Positions 1 to 8,085 of a DNA stretch of 64,000 nucleotides are shown piece after piece. Each line of letters opens with the position of its first letter. The first letter of the stretch is position 1. The DNA is from JAJPKK01 sp963781195 (GTDB lineage: Bacteria > Pseudomonadota > Alphaproteobacteria > Rhizobiales > Xanthobacteraceae): NCBI GenBank assembly GCA_963781195.1, contig CAWAEZ010000004.1, forward strand, positions 248,001 to 312,000, written 5' to 3'. The notes under the pieces are model-generated. The model was not told where the DNA came from. It saw only the letters and a list, made by a program, of their open reading frames with translations, and searched no databases. A program made the translations under genes and the position numbers.

Positions 1-2
1 GC

Positions 3-266
3 CAAGTCTATCTGAAGATCACGCCCATCAACGTGACGCCGAAGAGCTGGGGCGAGGGGACCCCGGAAACTTTCTTCGGCAAGATGATCGACGCCTTCGG
101 CGCCCAGCGGATCGCGTGGGGCTCGAACTTCCCGAACTCGGTGGGCACGATGGCCGAGATTCTCGGGGCGGCGAAAAAGGCGTTCGCGTTCGCGAAGGAT
201 TCCGATCAGGAATGGATTTTCGGCAAGACCGCGCAGACGCTCTATCCGGCGCTCGCCGGCGATTGA
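3..266 (+). CDS. Amidohydrolase family protein, C-terminal end (partial)
   Basis: Only the last 87 codons are in the window; the reading frame is open from base 3. The segment from Gly-Lys-Met-Ile-Asp-Ala-Phe-Gly to Trp-Gly-Ser-Asn-Phe-Pro matches the final strand of amidohydrolase_2 type TIM-barrel hydrolases. There a W/F-G-S/T-N/D-F/Y-P element carries the last active-site region, followed by a helix and a closing 'GKTAQTLYP' type tail. Members act as metal-dependent hydrolases or decarboxylases on small organic acids. The substrate cannot be told from this fragment. A strong hairpin follows 36 bases after the stop. Confidence 0.75.
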   Translation, partial: QVYLKITPINVTPKSWGEGTPETFFGKMIDAFGAQRIAWGSNFPNSVGTMAEILGAAKKAFAFAKDSDQEWIFGKTAQTLYPALAGD

Positions 267-302
267 GATTCGTTCGGAAGCACCTCGCCGCCGAATAACA
301 GA

Positions 303-342
303 AAAGGGTGGGTGCCGCGCACCCACCCTTTGTTTGTTGTTG
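303..342. terminator. Bidirectional intrinsic terminator
   Basis: A perfect 13-bp stem (303-315 with 319-331) with a 3-base loop is followed by a T-rich run (gtttgttgttg) on the plus strand and by a run of T on the minus strand. It sits between the converging ends of the amidohydrolase gene and the ferritin-like gene and can serve both. Confidence 0.85.
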
Positions 343-372
343 TCCGCGATCAACCGCCGCGAGCGAAACGCG

Positions 373-876
373 TCAGGCCGCCTTGCGATTGACGAAGGAT
401 TCCGCGAGAGAGGTGAGCTTCTGGTCGGTCGACTTCTCCTCGCTGAGCGTCTGTTCGAGAACGCGGGCGCAATCGGTACGTCCCAACTGCTTGGCCCAGG
501 CGATCAGCGTGCCATAGCGGGCGATCTCATAATGCTCCACCGCCTGGGCCGCCGCGACGAGCGCTGCATCCATCACCTGCTTGTTGCCGACCTCTCCGGC
601 GACATCGTTGGCTTCGTTCACGATGCCGTCGATCGCCGGGCAATCGATCGCCGTCGCCTTGATGCCGAGCATGCGGAACACTTCCTCCAGGCGCTTGGCG
701 TGGGTGCGGGTTTCGCCGAGATGCTTTTCGAACGCCTGCTTGAGCTGCGGATCGGTCGCTTTGGAAATCATTTCCGGCAGGGCGTTGATGATCTTGTTTT
801 CCGCGTAAAAGATGTCCTGGAGCGTATGAACGAACAGGTCGTCCATGTTTTTGATGTCCTTCGAAAAGAAGCCCAT
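373..876 (-). CDS. YciE/YciF-type ferritin-like protein (DUF892)
   Basis: The 167-residue protein has the DUF892 pattern: an opening MDDLFVHTLQDIFYAENKI helix, then a four-helix ferritin-like bundle with Glu and His residues suited to a di-iron site (E26, the ETRTHAKRLEEVF helix, the VEHYEIARYGTLIAWA helix, and a final EEKSTDQKL helix). E. coli YciE/YciF relatives are stress-associated and cytoplasmic, and their exact function is unsettled. The start is supported by an AGGAA site 7 bases upstream of the ATG. It is transcribed in the same direction as ligD, 164 bases downstream of it. Oxidative or DNA-damage stress is a reasonable but unproven link between the two. Confidence 0.9.
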   Translation of the reverse strand: MGFFSKDIKNMDDLFVHTLQDIFYAENKIINALPEMISKATDPQLKQAFEKHLGETRTHAKRLEEVFRMLGIKATAIDCPAIDGIVNEANDVAGEVGNKQVMDAALVAAAQAVEHYEIARYGTLIAWAKQLGRTDCARVLEQTLSEEKSTDQKLTSLAESFVNRKAA

Positions 877-1040
877 GTTTGTTCCTATCGGTTGGTGTGA
901 CGCTGCGAGGCCAGCCGTGCTGACCGGTCCTGCTTGTTAACCCGCGTAGCGCTGCAGAGGTTCCTCGGAAACCGCGACGGCGCGACGATGGAACCGGTTC
1001 CGACGCCGCGTTATAGCGAACTCGGCTCGATCCCGCTGTC

Positions 1041-3743
1041 CTATCGCGCTCTGCGCCGCGCCGTCCGCTTGGTCGTCGTCGCCGTGGTCGGGAGCACTTG
1101 CGAGATCGTAAAAAAGGAAGCCCAGGGATCTGCCTTGAGACGCCCGAGCCGCTCCCTGATGTTGCCGACATTGAAGCTGTCGCCGCGCAGCTTTGCGTTC
1201 AGTTCGTCCCACGCGAGCGGTGCGGACACCGGCGCGCCGGCGCGAGCCCGCGTGCTGAACGGCGCGGCTGCGGTCGCGCCGCGGCCATTACGCAGATAAT
1301 CGACGAAGATCCGCTGCTCGCGTTCGCTCTTCGACATCACCGCGGTGTAGCGGCGCGGATTGTCGTTCGCCATCGACTCGGCGATCCCTTTTGCAAAGGC
1401 CTTGGCGGTGTCCCAGTCGGCCTCCGGGCGAAGCGGAGCGACCACGTGCAGGCCCTTGCCGCCGGATGTCTTCACGAAGCTCTTGAGCCCGGTCTGCTCC
1501 AGCCGTTCGCGGACCTCGCGGGCGGCCGCGATCAGCGCGGTCCATTCCAGATGCGGGCCGGGATCGAGGTCGAAGATGAGGCGGTCCGGGTGCTCGACAT
1601 CGCCGACGGTCGCGCCCCAGGGATGAATTTCGAGCACGGCGGCCTGGACCATGGCGATCAGGCCGTCGAGGCTGTCGATGGCGAGAAAATTGTCGCCGCC
1701 GGGCCCGCTGTTGGGCAGCACGGCGATGCTCTTGTGGAGGCCTTTCCACGGTTGTTTCTGAAAAAAGCATTGCTCCGCCATGCCGTCCGGGCAGCGCAGC
1801 AGCGCCAACGGACGCGCCACCACATGAGGCGCCATCCATTTCCAAACATCGGCATAGTAGTCGGCGAGCCCCTGCTTGGTGAGCCCGACATCCGGCCAGT
1901 AGACCCGGTCGGGATGGGTGAGCACCACCGTAGTGGCGAGGCTCCGCGTCTTGACCGAAGCCGCAGGCGGGTCGGCCGCAACCGGCTGCTCCAGCGATAT
2001 CTGCGCGGCGGGCTTGTCCTCCCGCAGGCCGCGAAACGCGGCGTGGCGCAGGATGCGAGCTCCGGTCCAGCCGCGAAATTCGACCTCGGCGGCGAGTTCC
2101 GGCCTAACCCAGGTCACGCCGCGCACTTCGGCGCTCGCCAGCTTCTGCGCAAAGGGCCGCTTTTTCACCTCCAGCGGTGCAAGCCGGTCATAAAGCAGCC
2201 GTGCCGTCTTCTGCGAGAATCCGGTACCGACGCGCCCGGCATAGGCGAAGTCGCCGTCGACGTTGTAGCCCAGCACCAGCGAGCCGATTGCCCGCGGCAT
2301 TGCGGTCGACGGCACGAAGCCGGCGATGACGAATTCCTGGCGGTCGGAGCATTTTGACTTGATCCAGTCGGTGCCGCGCCCCGATCGATAAGGCGAGTTA
2401 GCGAGCTTGGAAACCACGCCTTCGAGACTCAGCCGGCAGGCATGCTGCAGCACCAGCGCGCCGCTCTCCTCGAGATGGCGGCTCAACATCAACGGAGCGG
2501 CAGCGTCGGCGAGTAGAGCGTCCAAGGCCTGCTTGCGATCGACGAGCGCGGCCTTGCGCAGATCGTAGCCGTCGGCATAGATCAAATCGAAAGCATAGAA
2601 CCGAAACCGGTCGGTGCGGCCTTCGCTGAGATCTTCCTGCAGCAGGGAGAAATCGGAGGCTCCGGCTTCGCTCTCGACGACGAGCTCGCCATCGATGATC
2701 GCACGTTCCACGGCAAGATTGGCGAAAGCGGCGGTGACGCTCTTGCCGAATTTCGAGGTCCAGTCCAGCCCGGCCCGAGTATAGAGCACGACCTTGCCCG
2801 CCCGCAGGTGGGCCTGCAGGCGATAGCCGTCGAACTTGATTTCATGCACCCAACGGTCGCCTTCTGGCGGCTTCTTGCTCAGCGTCGCGAGGCACGGCGC
2901 GACGAAGCCCGGCATCGCCGCCTCCACAGCTCCCTTGATCGCCGCATATCCGGCGCCCTGCGCTTTTTGAGCCGGCGTCGCGTTTGCCTTTTCGCGTGTC
3001 GCCCGCGACCGCGGTGCCGCCTTGGTTGGGGGGAGGCGCCCAGGTGCGGCCCGCTTTGACGTGGGCCGCTGAGGCGCAGCCCGGTTTGACGCCGTCCTGC
3101 CGCGCGTTGCCTTCTTGCCGTTGTGCTTGCCGTTGGGCCGCTTCATGACGCCTGTCGAGGAATCCCAGACATCGTCGCCTTCGCCGACCTCGTCGATGCT
3201 GCGGCCGGAGGCGACCGATTCCGGTTCCTCATCCAGTATATCCCGCGCGCCTTCGCGGCGCGCCTCCTCGTCATTGGCCTTGATCAGCAGCCAGTTGCGC
3301 CGTTTTTCGCCGCGACGAGGCGCCATGCGCACGAGATGCCAGCGGCCGCGAAGCTTCTCGCCGTCGAGGCTGAAGTCGAGGTGGCCCTTGGCCATGCCCT
3401 TGTGCGGGTCGCCCTCCGGCGCCCAGGTCCCGCGATCCCACACGATGACGGAGCCGCCGCCGTACTGACCCTGCGGAATGGTGCCCTCGAAGGTGCCGTA
3501 TTGGAGGGGATGGTCCTCGACCTCCACGGCGAGGCGCTTTTCGCCGGGAACGAGGCTCGGCCCGCGGGTCACTGCCCAGCTCTTGAGGACGCCGTCGAGC
3601 TCGAGCCGCAGGTCGTAATGCAGCCGGCGGGCGGCATGCTTCTGAATGACGTAGGAATGGCCCTGCGTCGCGCCGGATTTTCCGCCCCGCGGCTCACGCG
3701 TTTTGTCGAAGTCGCGCTTGGCCCGATAAGTCTGAAGTCCCAC
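1041..3743 (-). CDS. ligD: DNA ligase D (phosphoesterase-ligase-polymerase), non-homologous end joining
   Basis: This 900-residue multidomain enzyme repairs double-strand breaks together with Ku. The order is 3'-phosphoesterase (about residues 15-160, HAARRLHYDLRLEL with H36 and H42), a basic Ala/Pro/Lys-rich linker (about 200-265), ATP-dependent ligase (about 275-580, nucleotidyl Lys in EIKFDGYR, K303), and archaeo-eukaryotic primase-type polymerase (about 600-885, with DLDPGP and KTSGGKGLHVV). The GTG start was chosen because an AGGACA site precedes it and VGLQTYRAKRDFDKT matches the usual N terminus. A further 34 upstream codons are open but look non-coding. No ku gene is in the window. 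Confidence 0.95.
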   Translation of the reverse strand: MGLQTYRAKRDFDKTREPRGGKSGATQGHSYVIQKHAARRLHYDLRLELDGVLKSWAVTRGPSLVPGEKRLAVEVEDHPLQYGTFEGTIPQGQYGGGSVIVWDRGTWAPEGDPHKGMAKGHLDFSLDGEKLRGRWHLVRMAPRRGEKRRNWLLIKANDEEARREGARDILDEEPESVASGRSIDEVGEGDDVWDSSTGVMKRPNGKHNGKKATRGRTASNRAAPQRPTSKRAAPGRLPPTKAAPRSRATREKANATPAQKAQGAGYAAIKGAVEAAMPGFVAPCLATLSKKPPEGDRWVHEIKFDGYRLQAHLRAGKVVLYTRAGLDWTSKFGKSVTAAFANLAVERAIIDGELVVESEAGASDFSLLQEDLSEGRTDRFRFYAFDLIYADGYDLRKAALVDRKQALDALLADAAAPLMLSRHLEESGALVLQHACRLSLEGVVSKLANSPYRSGRGTDWIKSKCSDRQEFVIAGFVPSTAMPRAIGSLVLGYNVDGDFAYAGRVGTGFSQKTARLLYDRLAPLEVKKRPFAQKLASAEVRGVTWVRPELAAEVEFRGWTGARILRHAAFRGLREDKPAAQISLEQPVAADPPAASVKTRSLATTVVLTHPDRVYWPDVGLTKQGLADYYADVWKWMAPHVVARPLALLRCPDGMAEQCFFQKQPWKGLHKSIAVLPNSGPGGDNFLAIDSLDGLIAMVQAAVLEIHPWGATVGDVEHPDRLIFDLDPGPHLEWTALIAAAREVRERLEQTGLKSFVKTSGGKGLHVVAPLRPEADWDTAKAFAKGIAESMANDNPRRYTAVMSKSEREQRIFVDYLRNGRGATAAAPFSTRARAGAPVSAPLAWDELNAKLRGDSFNVGNIRERLGRLKADPWASFFTISQVLPTTATTTKRTARRRAR

Positions 3744-4006
3744 AGCCTGTCCTACTGACTTTCCCGACGCCGTCGCGCATCGCTCGAAAACGTGCCATGG
3801 CGCGATCTTGCTACGCGCCGGCTTATTTTTCAGCCGGTTCGGCAATTTGCCGGATGGGTTTGACGGTCACAATTTCGCAGATGCGTTTCGGGTGATGTGA
3901 AGGGGCACCACCAACGCTCGACGCCCTGGAAACGCACGGATTTTGCAATCGTTCCGCAGGGGTGTGCCTCGCGTAAAAAACCGACGCGGGTTTCAGCCCG
4001 ACCCGT

Positions 4007-4660
4007 TCACACGCTTCCGAACTGGCGATCGCCGGCATCGCCGAGGCCGGGCACGATGAACCCGACGTCGTTGAGGCATTCGTCCACGGATGCGGTGACC
4101 ACGCGCACCGGCAGCCCGGCCCGCGCCAGCGCCGCCAGACCCTCGGGCGCGGCAAGGGCGCAGATTGCCGTGAGATCGGTCGCTCCGCGTGCCGCCAGCA
4201 ACCGCAATGTGTGCACCATGGACCCACCGGTCGCGAGCATCGGATCGAGCACGTAGACCGGGGCCGTGCCGAGGTGCTCGGGCAGCGACATCATGTACAT
4301 CTTCGGCTGCAGGGTGGCCTCGTTGCGCGCCAGGCCCACGAATCCCATGCGGCATTCCGGCATCAGCGCCTGGGCTTGTTCGGCCATGCCGAGCCCGGCG
4401 CGCAGCACCGGCACGAGCAGGGGCGGGTTCGGCAAGCGAACGCCATGAGTCTCGGCGACCGGCGTGCGGATCGAAACGCGTTCGCTGGCGATGTCTCTCG
4501 ATGCCTCGTAGACCAGCATCGTGGTCAGTTCGCGCAACGCAGCGCGGAACGTCGCGTTGTCGGTCCGCTCGTCGCGCATGATCGACAGGCGGGAAGCGGC
4601 CAGCGGATGGTCGACGATCAGAACATTTAGCCCTGCGGGAATTTCATGCGGTGCGGGCAT
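4007..4660 (-). CDS. upp: Uracil phosphoribosyltransferase
   Basis: The 217-residue cytoplasmic enzyme makes UMP from uracil and PRPP (pyrimidine salvage). Diagnostic elements are the PRPP-binding loop YVLDPMLATGGS, the PVLRAGLGM segment, and the C-terminal uracil-binding VPGLGDAGDRQFG motif. The ATG was chosen because a GGAG lies 8 bases upstream; an in-frame GTG three codons earlier is an alternative. It stands alone, 264 bases upstream of ligD on the same strand. There is no adjacent uracil permease, although pyrimidine-like ABC transport appears near 16-21 kb. Confidence 0.95.
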   Translation of the reverse strand: MPAPHEIPAGLNVLIVDHPLAASRLSIMRDERTDNATFRAALRELTTMLVYEASRDIASERVSIRTPVAETHGVRLPNPPLLVPVLRAGLGMAEQAQALMPECRMGFVGLARNEATLQPKMYMMSLPEHLGTAPVYVLDPMLATGGSMVHTLRLLAARGATDLTAICALAAPEGLAALARAGLPVRVVTASVDECLNDVGFIVPGLGDAGDRQFGSV

Positions 4661-4951
4661 CGAGGTCACTCCGTTACTTCGCGAATCGACGGTGCTGTCG
4701 CGCCAGAGTGTCCAACATCGGCTGGAAAAGCACTATGACCCCGCCGGTCATCCGGTCCCTCGCGGGCTTTCCGGGCCGGAACCGCGAGGTTCTGATCAGC
4801 AGAGCGTGATCGAGCAAGCGTGATCGAGCAAGCGTTGACCTCGCCGCCGGGCTCATCGATCATCCCTCCAATTCAGCTCTTCCCGCAACCGGCTCGTGTC
4901 GATCGATACGATCAATCGGGGACAAAACCTCATCGAGGCGATGGAGGAACC

Positions 4952-6289
4952 ATGAAGCACACAGCATTGCGCATCGCTTGCTCGCTGGCAGCGCTGGTGG
5001 CGACGGCGGCGCTTGCCGACGAGGTGCGGACCGGCAATGCGGCTTATGGTGATTGGCATACCGATGCCCCCGGCGTGATGCGGAAGATCACCGTCAACGA
5101 TCTCAACCCGCCGCTCGAAACGCCGCCGGCCGCGAACAGCTCGCGCACCGTTGGAAAGCCTGCGGGCGCCGAGCTTGCGACAATGCCTGGTTTCTCGGTC
5201 GCCCCCTTCGCCACCAACATGGATGGCGCCCGCGTCATTCGCGTCGCTCCAAACGGCGACGTCTTCGTGGCGCGCAGCCGAAGCGGCCGGGTCATGGTCA
5301 TCCGTGCCAAGCCGGGTGCCGACAAGCCCGAAACCGTCGAGACCTTCGCGTCCGGTCTCAAGAATCCGTACGGTATCGCCTTCTATCCTCCCGGCCCCGC
5401 TCCCAAATGGATCTACATCGCCGGAAGCGGTGACATCCTGCGTTACCCCTACAAGGCCGGCGACTTGAAGCCGTCAGGGGCGCCCGAGACCGTGGTGTCC
5501 GATCTCCCGGTCGGCGGCAACCACTGGACCCGCGACATCGCGTTTTCGCCGGACGGCAAGACGATGTATGTGGCGGTGGGATCCGCGAGCAACGTCGCCG
5601 AAGACATGGGCGCCAAGCCGGAGCTCGCGGCCTACCAGACCAGCCACGCCCTCGGCTCTGCCTGGAACCGGGAAGAGTGGCGCGCCGACGTGCTGGCGTA
5701 CGATCCCGACGGAAAGAACAAGCGCGTCTTCGCCACCGGAATCCGCAACTGCTCGGGGCTCGCTGTGCAACCCGGCACCGGCACCCTCTACTGCGCCACC
5801 AACGAGCGCGATCTCCTGGGCGACAACCTGCCGCCGGATTACGTGACGTCGGTGCAGGCCGGACATTTCTACGGATGGCCCTGGTACTACATCGGCGACC
5901 ACGAAGACACGCGGCCGGGTGGCGGCACGCGGCCCGACCTTAAAGGCAAGGTCACCGTGCCGGACGTGCTGCTGCAGCCGCATTCCGCGCCGCTCGGGCT
6001 TGCCTTCAACGAGGGCGATCAGTTTCCCGCGGCGTGGAAGGGCGATGCCTTCGTCGCCTTGCACGGCTCGTGGAATCGCAAGCTGCACACCGGGTACAAG
6101 ATCGTTCGGCTGCCGTTCAAGGACGGCAAGCCGACGGGTGAATACCAGGATTTCGTCACCGGCTTTACGGCGGGCCAGGAGAATGTCTGGGGCCGGCCGG
6201 TCGATGTCGCCTTCGCCACGGACGGGGCGCTGCTGTTCAGCGACGACGCCAACGGCATCATCTACCGGGTCAGCCATAAGGGTCCGTAG
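4952..6289 (+). CDS. Secreted PQQ-dependent sugar dehydrogenase / L-sorbosone dehydrogenase-like protein
   Basis: The 445-residue protein carries a Sec signal peptide (MKHTALRIACSLAALVATAALA) and then a six-bladed beta-propeller of the glucose/sorbosone dehydrogenase family. Visible elements are the GFSVAPFATNMDGARVIRVAPNGDVFVARS blade start, VGGNHWTRDIAFSPDGKTMYVAVGSASN, FATGIRNCSGLAVQPGTGTLYCATNERD, and the LHGSWNR and RPVDVAFATDGALLFSDDANGIIYRV blade ends. Such proteins oxidise sugars or sorbosone in the periplasm, but many homologues have no confirmed substrate. The start is set by a GGAGG site before the ATG. No PQQ biosynthesis genes are seen in the window. Confidence 0.88.
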   Translation: MKHTALRIACSLAALVATAALADEVRTGNAAYGDWHTDAPGVMRKITVNDLNPPLETPPAANSSRTVGKPAGAELATMPGFSVAPFATNMDGARVIRVAPNGDVFVARSRSGRVMVIRAKPGADKPETVETFASGLKNPYGIAFYPPGPAPKWIYIAGSGDILRYPYKAGDLKPSGAPETVVSDLPVGGNHWTRDIAFSPDGKTMYVAVGSASNVAEDMGAKPELAAYQTSHALGSAWNREEWRADVLAYDPDGKNKRVFATGIRNCSGLAVQPGTGTLYCATNERDLLGDNLPPDYVTSVQAGHFYGWPWYYIGDHEDTRPGGGTRPDLKGKVTVPDVLLQPHSAPLGLAFNEGDQFPAAWKGDAFVALHGSWNRKLHTGYKIVRLPFKDGKPTGEYQDFVTGFTAGQENVWGRPVDVAFATDGALLFSDDANGIIYRVSHKGP

Positions 6290-6323
6290 ACGCTGGTTGT
6301 CGGCTGCTGGATGCGATGTGTGC

Positions 6324-6383
6324 GGGGGGCGCCGGCCTGGTGCGACGCCCCCCGGCCCGTTCAGCGCGCCGGCGCGCGCTGGT
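6324..6383. terminator. GC-rich stem-loops in the convergent intergenic region
   Basis: An 8-bp G/C stem (6324-6331 with 6346-6353) and a second GC palindrome (about 6362-6381) lie between the sugar dehydrogenase and the converging YqeB-like gene. No clear T tract follows, so termination is only a guess. Confidence 0.35.
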
Positions 6384-6398
6384 CCCGGCAGGGTTCTA

Positions 6399-7298
6399 TC
6401 AGTGGCGGGTCTCAAAATCGGCCGAGCCTTTGATCAGTATGTCGAGCGACCTATAGGACGTGACGGGCTGCGCCGTCCGGATCCGCATTGCTTTCACGGT
6501 CGCTGCAGCGATGTCGCGGCCGCGATCATCAATTCCGGTCCAGGACGCGGCGCGGCCGCGGGGGTCGATCTCCAAAAGCTTTACGTTCGGCGGCACGTGC
6601 AGGCCGTCACGCACGATCCCGCGCACGACGCCGTCGAGCGGCGCCCGGATTGGAATGGTCTCGAGATAGCCCAGCACCACGCCCTTGAAGACCCGGGCAC
6701 CGATCTCGATTGGCGTATGCCAGCGCCCCATCAACTCCGAATAGACGAACCGTTCTGACCCGACTTCACCGAGCGGCCGGCAATGCGGATCCACGTTCAC
6801 CGTGCGGCCGGTCTTGACGACCTCACCGCAATGCGCCGGATGGGTTTCGACGGCCACGTCGCAGTTGCTCCCAACCGCGAAATTGGGACCGAGGCCTACC
6901 GCGACGCGTGCGAGGTTGCGCAGGTCGGGCGTGACGTGCTGTTTCTGCATGCGGGCATCCACCAGCACATCCGGCGAGCCGAACGCCAGGAGATCGGTGA
7001 GGCCGAGCGAGGTCACGGCGACCCGGTCCGGCTGGTCGAATACGTCCACGATCTCCCACACCGTCTCCGCACGTTCGCCGGCGATGCCCTCGATGATGGC
7101 TGCGTCCTCGAACAGTGCGTCATGAAAGGACATGGCGCGCCGAATCACTGGCAGCAGGGGATCGTGGGTCAGTACGACCGACCATCCAACGCGCCGCATG
7201 AAGACCGCGACCGCTGAGGCAATCTCGTTGGTCCCGAGGATGACACCGGTCGGTGAGGTCTGGCCACGTTGCAGCGCGGACAGGAAATTTTGGGGCAT
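6399..7298 (-). CDS. YqeB/EF2563-family molybdenum hydroxylase accessory protein, copy 1
   Basis: The protein has about 299 residues. The family pattern is visible: GVILGTNEIASAVAVFMRR at the N terminus, PVIRRAMSFHDALFED, DVLVDARMQK, VGLGPNFAVGSNCDVAVETHPAH, and APLDGVVRGIVRDG followed by KLLEIDPRG and IDDRGRDIA. YqeB/EF2563 proteins are linked by gene context to maturation of molybdenum hydroxylases (named 'selenium-dependent' in E. coli). Their biochemical role is not settled. The ATG at 7298 has GAGG at good spacing; ATGs at 7310 and 7343 are alternatives. A ModE-like operator lies about 118 bases upstream. A second copy at 8086 shares the same order of motifs. Confidence 0.8.
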   Translation of the reverse strand: MPQNFLSALQRGQTSPTGVILGTNEIASAVAVFMRRVGWSVVLTHDPLLPVIRRAMSFHDALFEDAAIIEGIAGERAETVWEIVDVFDQPDRVAVTSLGLTDLLAFGSPDVLVDARMQKQHVTPDLRNLARVAVGLGPNFAVGSNCDVAVETHPAHCGEVVKTGRTVNVDPHCRPLGEVGSERFVYSELMGRWHTPIEIGARVFKGVVLGYLETIPIRAPLDGVVRGIVRDGLHVPPNVKLLEIDPRGRAASWTGIDDRGRDIAAATVKAMRIRTAQPVTSYRSLDILIKGSADFETRH

Positions 7299-7415
7299 GG
7301 TCGGCCTCATGGGTACGAATTGCCTTAGCAAGACACGCGCCATGACCGAAAGCCGAGGAAAACCTTGTCAAATCGCGCGTCTCGACGATCCTCGGTTGGC
7401 GCGGCGAACAGCGAT

Positions 7416-7443
7416 TGCATTATATTGTTGCATATATAACGAT
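7416..7443. promoter_or_regulatory. ModE-like operator 1 (upstream of YqeB copy 1)
   Basis: The 28-bp site consists of two 11-bp halves around 6 bases. Against the ModE consensus as I recall it (ATCGnTATATA, N6, TATATAACGAT), the right half TATATAACGAT (7433-7443) is identical at all 11 positions and the left half TGCATTATATT matches 6. It sits in an AT-rich island within GC-rich DNA, about 118 bases from the chosen start of the minus-strand gene. Confidence 0.7.
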
Positions 7444-7466
7444 CGCTGGTCGCGGTGATTATTGAA

Positions 7467-7553
7467 TTAGGCTTCGCGGCCGCCGTCGACGAACTGGCTC
7501 TGTTCGCTGTAGGCGGATCGATAGTCCTCATAGGTGCAGACCGGTCTGCAAGA
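7467..7553 (-). pseudogene. Truncated C-terminal gene tail (unidentified)
   Basis: About 28 codons on the minus strand read as ordinary protein (…TYEDYRSAYSEQSQFVDGG…) and end in TAA at 7469-7467. A stop codon closes the frame just upstream, so no gene body remains. I cannot assign the family. It looks like the end of a gene whose body was deleted. Confidence 0.4.
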
Positions 7554-7588
7554 TCAACTCTTTCCGAGCGTCCGTCGGCAGGGGCCGA

Positions 7589-7683
7589 CTAATTCGTACG
7601 CGGCGTGGTGGTCTTGAGCGTGACGACGAGCGAGCCGCCATCGGCCACGCTTTCCACGCAGGCGACCCAGGCGGGCGTATCTC
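7589..7683 (-). pseudogene. Truncated C-terminal gene tail (unidentified)
   Basis: About 29 codons on the minus strand (TPAWVACVESVADGGSLVV then TLKTTTPRTN) end in TAG at 7591-7589, and an in-frame TGA lies just upstream at about 7683. The composition is protein-like, but the family is not recognised. It abuts the aldehyde dehydrogenase fragment on the other strand. Confidence 0.35.
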
Positions 7684-7819
7684 GTCAGTTTATATCCAGG
7701 ACATGGGCCGGGCCGTGCCGTTCGGCGGCTACAAGATGAGCGGCTATGGGCGGGAGTCCGGTCTCAAGCACCTCGACGAATATCTCAACGTCAGGGCGGT
7801 CTTGATCAAGACGGCCTGG
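7682..7819 (+). pseudogene. Aldehyde dehydrogenase C-terminal remnant
   Basis: The plus-strand frame reads MGRAVPFGGYKMSGYGRESG and then LKHLDEYLNVRAVLIKT. This is the conserved C-terminal P-F-G-G-x-K-x-S-G-x-G-R-E-x-G signature and oligomerisation tail of NAD(P)-dependent aldehyde dehydrogenases. Everything upstream, including the nucleotide-binding and catalytic domains, is missing, so this is a relic about 45 codons long. After residue LIKT the frame runs on without ALDH similarity. Confidence 0.8.
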
Positions 7820-7890
7820 GGGCGCAGGGCAGTCCGGTCGCCGTGTTCGGCGGCTGCCAGGGCTGCCTCGTCTGGCGAGGGACGGCTCAT
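7816..7890 (-). pseudogene. Truncated N-terminal start of an unidentified gene behind ModE-like operator 2
   Basis: On the minus strand an ATG at 7890 has a GGGAG ribosome-binding site, and about 24 protein-like codons follow (MSRPSPDEAALAAAEHGDRT…). The frame then becomes antisense to the aldehyde dehydrogenase remnant. The ModE-like site at 7901-7928 lies directly upstream, so this may be the head of a lost Mo-controlled gene. Confidence 0.35.
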
Positions 7891-7900
7891 CAAGTCTCCC

Positions 7901-7928
7901 ATCGCTATATTTGTATGTATATGTCGCG
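7901..7928. promoter_or_regulatory. ModE-like operator 2
   Basis: The left half ATCGCTATATT (7901-7911) matches the recalled ModE half-site at 10 of 11 positions. After 6 bases, the right half TATATGTCGCG (7918-7928) matches 7 of 11. It lies about 158 bases upstream of YqeB copy 2 (plus strand) and immediately upstream of the truncated minus-strand start at 7890. Confidence 0.7.
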
Positions 7929-8085
7929 AAGCGCGTTGTCGGTTCTGCGACAAAGCCGACACAGGCCGGCCTTGCAGCTGTGCCTCGTCTTTCAGCGCCT
8001 CGTAACCCCATGATTTTACAGCATGCTGCGCGGTGTGCCGCTGGCATGGGATGTGCTGATCCGGTCAAGCCCACAGGGACTGACC

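Larger units (their letters stand above)
7444..7900. other. Gene-fragment graveyard between the two YqeB paralogues
   Basis: This gap in the island holds no intact gene. It contains two minus-strand C-terminal tails, a plus-strand aldehyde dehydrogenase C terminus and a minus-strand N-terminal start, packed end to end with junctions near 7560, 7682 and 7816. This is what repeated deletion and recombination in a once larger gene cluster would leave. ModE-like sites flank it on both sides (7416-7443 and 7901-7928). Confidence 0.55.

Noticed and set aside
1041..3743. Search for a ku partner next to ligD
   Set aside because: No Ku-like sequence was found in the window; the flanking genes are upp and a ferritin-like gene.
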